The notes beneath the pieces are model-generated. The model saw nothing but the letters and a program-made list of their open reading frames with translations, was not told the DNA's origin and made no database searches. Both the position numbers and the translations under genes were made by a program. 64,000 bases of DNA from NCBI RefSeq assembly GCF_024171535.1, contig NZ_JALJZV010000001.1:186001-250000 (forward strand), read 5' to 3'. The number at the start of each line of letters is the position of its first letter. The first letter of the stretch is position 1. The stretch comes from Flavobacterium sp. HSC-61S13 (GTDB lineage: Bacteria; Bacteroidota; Bacteroidia; Flavobacteriales; Flavobacteriaceae). Positions 61,769-64,000 of this stretch are shown here, piece after piece.

Positions 61769-63115
61769 ATGAAAAAAATCTTCCTTACTCTTGCACTCAG
61801 TATTTTTGGGTTAATGTCTGCACAGAATCCAGATTACACAAAATCTATAGATAGCCTAATGATTTCTTTAGAAAAAAACAACGCTTTTTCTGGAAGTGTT
61901 TTGCTTCAAAAAAATGGTAAAACAATCTATAAAGGGGAATTCAACAAATTTGAAGACTATTCTGATAAATACAGAGTTGGTTCCATAACAAAGATTTTTA
62001 CGGCAATTATTACTTTTCAACTTATAGAAGAAGGTAAATTAACGCTCGATACCAAGCTTAATGAATATTATCCTGATATTAAAAATGCGGATAAAATTAC
62101 AATAGGTAACCTTCTAAACCATACAAGTGGGATTTACAATTACTTGGAATGGGAGGATTATTATATTTCAAAAAAGAAAAAATTCACTAAAAAAGAAATG
62201 TTGGATTTAGTGATACAAGGTAAACCAGATTTTAAACCGGGACAAGATTGCAGATACAGTAACTCCAACTATTTACTTTTGGGCTACATTATGGAAGACA
62301 TCACCAAAAAATCATACGCAGAAAATTTAAATGTAAGAATAGTAAATAAAATAGGATTGCAAAACACGTATTGCGAAACCGATGAAAAAGAATACCCACA
62401 AAGGAATACTTCTTATTTGTTTGATGGCGAAAAATGGAGTAAAGAATCACAGACCCATCCAAGTTTTACATTTTCCGCAGGGGCAGTGGTTTCCACTACG
62501 GAAGATTTGTCAAAATTGATGGATGAGCTTTTAAAAGGAACGTTGGTTTGCGAGAGTTCGTTATCACAAATGAAACAAACCAATCAGAAAGGAATTGGAT
62601 ATGGATTGTTCCTCACTCCATTTTATGATAAAAAAGGCTATGGACATTCTGGTAACATTGATGAATTTCATTCATTTACGGGTTATTTTCCAAACGAAGG
62701 ATTATCTATTTCATTGTTATCAAACGCCGGCAATATAAAACTTAATGAAGTTGTCCTGGGCGTAGCCTCTAAGTATTTCAATAAAGCCTATCAAAATCCA
62801 GATTTCACAACCTATAAGAGTAAAACTTTACCTCAAACAAAAATTTATAGTGGTGTATACAAGGCAAAGTTGATTGGACTTATTAATGTGGGAACATTCC
62901 AGATAAGTGAAGCTGCAAACAATTTTCTTTTTTTAAGTATGTACGAAGATGGAAAGGATGGACAAAAAATTTTATTGGAGAGAAAAGGAGAAAATAAATT
63001 CTATGCCAGGAAGAATAATGCGACATTTGATTTTATCATAGACAAAAAAGGAAAAGTCACGGGTATGAAACTTACACAAAATAAACAATCAATAAATTGT
63101 AAGAAAGTAATGTAA
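61769..63115 (+). CDS. Serine beta-lactamase-like hydrolase (class C / esterase family)
   Basis: 448 residues with a signal peptide (FLTLALSIFGLMSAQ). Catalytic motifs of the penicillin-binding/class C family: VGSITKIF (S72-x-x-K75), DCRYSNSNYLLLGY (Y163-x-N165) and GHSGNIDEF (H293-x-G295, in place of KTG). An extra ~120-residue C-terminal domain (beta-rich, from about 345) follows, as in many Bacteroidota serine hydrolases. H-x-G in place of K-T-G favours an esterase or peptidase over a true beta-lactamase. It is divergent from the histidine kinase, 200 bp apart. Probably chromosomal. Confidence 0.88.
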   Translation: MKKIFLTLALSIFGLMSAQNPDYTKSIDSLMISLEKNNAFSGSVLLQKNGKTIYKGEFNKFEDYSDKYRVGSITKIFTAIITFQLIEEGKLTLDTKLNEYYPDIKNADKITIGNLLNHTSGIYNYLEWEDYYISKKKKFTKKEMLDLVIQGKPDFKPGQDCRYSNSNYLLLGYIMEDITKKSYAENLNVRIVNKIGLQNTYCETDEKEYPQRNTSYLFDGEKWSKESQTHPSFTFSAGAVVSTTEDLSKLMDELLKGTLVCESSLSQMKQTNQKGIGYGLFLTPFYDKKGYGHSGNIDEFHSFTGYFPNEGLSISLLSNAGNIKLNEVVLGVASKYFNKAYQNPDFTTYKSKTLPQTKIYSGVYKAKLIGLINVGTFQISEAANNFLFLSMYEDGKDGQKILLERKGENKFYARKNNATFDFIIDKKGKVTGMKLTQNKQSINCKKVM

Positions 63116-64000
63116 TATAGAAGTAAATATTAGATAGTATATACAACTCTATTGGACTATTATGAAATATAACCTCTTGGAGTCCACATCAGAATTACTC
63201 TTTTCTAAATTATAATAGAAAGGTGCCATATCGGATTTACAAACATAACATCAAAATCCCATTCAACTTAGACAAAAGTAGTTATAATAAAAAAGGACTC
63301 TCGTTATTTTCTTTATAATTAGATAATGATTTTAAGTTGTAATTTGGTAATAAATCTTAGTATATTTTGAAATATAAAACGGTAAAAGATAGATTTATTA
63401 TAAAACATCCCATTTATAGCACAATACCTTGACTATTTGTACTACGAAATGATTAATGCTTTGTTGCTAAAAAACAGTAAGTGAATAATCTCTTGTATAA
63501 AACAATTTATAAAAAAAAATATAATAAAGCTAAACCTAGAGGGGAAATGGTGAGATGATTTATGATACTTCGTGATTACAGGAAAATCAAATTGTTGTTG
63601 CAATAAAATCATCAAAAATAAACAGAACACATTAGAAACATCTAATAATAGAAGGTTTTGTCAAGGAAGCATGTATAGAGGTTAGAACTATGTATGAAAT
63701 CCTCTAGAAGTTGCTGGATACACTAATTCCTGGTTATAATATTATTGGCAATTTTATTATCACCATCTAAGGGATAAATGTGGTAATGCCTACTGTATGT
63801 CAGCCAATCTGTGTTGAAGATGAAAATATAAGTGTTATGTAAAACGTTATATGGCTTAGTGATTACAGATGATTCGAATGAAAGTTTAATGTTTTATTTG
63901 CTATCCATTTTATTTTAAAAGACTAAAAGACTTTCCGTCAAAACTTGCAAAGACCATAGTCAGAGAAGATTCCTTGTTATTCCATGGTCATAAAAATCAA
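63116..64000. other. 885 bp right end without a recognisable gene
   Basis: AT-rich, with many stops in all frames; the only sizeable frame (63442-63630, minus) is Phe/Ile-rich and unlike a protein. No tRNA, repeat or hairpin stands out. It may be decayed sequence. Confidence 0.5.

Noticed and set aside
63442..63630. Possible 62-residue hydrophobic minus-strand protein
   Set aside because: Phe/Ile/His-rich with no domain, in a stop-rich, AT-rich region; looks like chance.
1..64000. CRISPR array
   Set aside because: No regularly spaced direct repeats of 24-40 bp seen; repeated words are short and irregular.
1..64000. Tyrosine or serine integrase of the element, tRNA or rRNA genes
   Set aside because: No integrase RHRY or serine recombinase motif found in any listed frame, and no tRNA or rRNA segment recognised. 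The integrase must lie outside.

Overview
The window looks like most of a CTnDOT/ERL-type integrative conjugative element (ICE) from the phylum Bacteroidota, probably a flavobacterial or sphingobacterial host such as the Chryseobacterium/Elizabethkingia group, with chromosome at the right edge. The evidence is the Bacteroidota-specific transfer set (TraA/B/D, TraE, TraF, TraG, TraI, MobA/B/C with a YWFCY-type coupling protein), two RteC regulators, the topoisomerase III / DUF3945 / HTH module, TAnnTTTG-type -7 boxes, low GC and TonB-dependent/DUF3347/CzcA-TolC gene styles. Species is not determinable by eye. No integrase is present in the window.

Layout. 1-3511 (minus): traI (cut by the window edge), traG, traF, traE. 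3630-7752 (plus): a five-gene insertion in the tra operon, an XRE regulator followed by what looks like an ABC-three-component (ABC-3C) conflict system with a second Mrr-type nuclease. 7769-9620 (minus): traD-like, traB, traA. 9621-10345: a 700-bp non-coding control region with iterated short words and three hairpins, the likely oriT. 10346-14168 (plus): mobA, mobB (relaxase), mobC (coupling protein). 14200-38973 (plus): metal-resistance cargo in blocks: arsenic (arsR, DUF6428, arsC-like, acr3); copper (HMA-AraC regulator, CopA ATPase, broken HMA chaperone, then Cys-rich leader gene, HMA-DUF3347, DUF305, DUF3347, haem-binding, multicopper oxidase); Fur-like regulator and second Cys-rich gene with a CzcA-TolC fusion, CzcB, methyltransferase, Zn/Cd-type ATPase; third Cys-rich gene with a TonB receptor and CDF transporter. 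39215-45857: rteC, a giant methylase-helicase and DUF1896. 46073-53375 (plus): C-protein-like XRE, hsdR, hsdS, a PrrC-like anticodon nuclease candidate and hsdM. 53452-59750 (minus): ORF6N protein, topB, DUF3945, two HTH proteins, a second rteC. 60081-63115: LytTR-type response regulator cut off before its DNA-binding domain, its histidine kinase, and a serine beta-lactamase-like protein, probably chromosomal. 63116-64000 holds nothing I can call.

How the genes work together. The tra/mob genes build the mating channel and process DNA at the oriT; RteC, HTH/Xis-like proteins and TopB probably control excision; the methylase-helicase may help DNA establishment. The element carries two defence islands (ABC-3C inside tra, and type I RM with a nuclease trip-wire), so it probably protects its host against phages and rival elements. 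The metal blocks detoxify As(III)/As(V), Cu and Zn/Cd/Co-type ions. The most interesting pattern is that three metal operons are each headed by a related small exported Cys-rich gene ending in an IWxPPK motif, with a -7 box only a few bases before the start codon: they may be nascent-peptide metal sensors.
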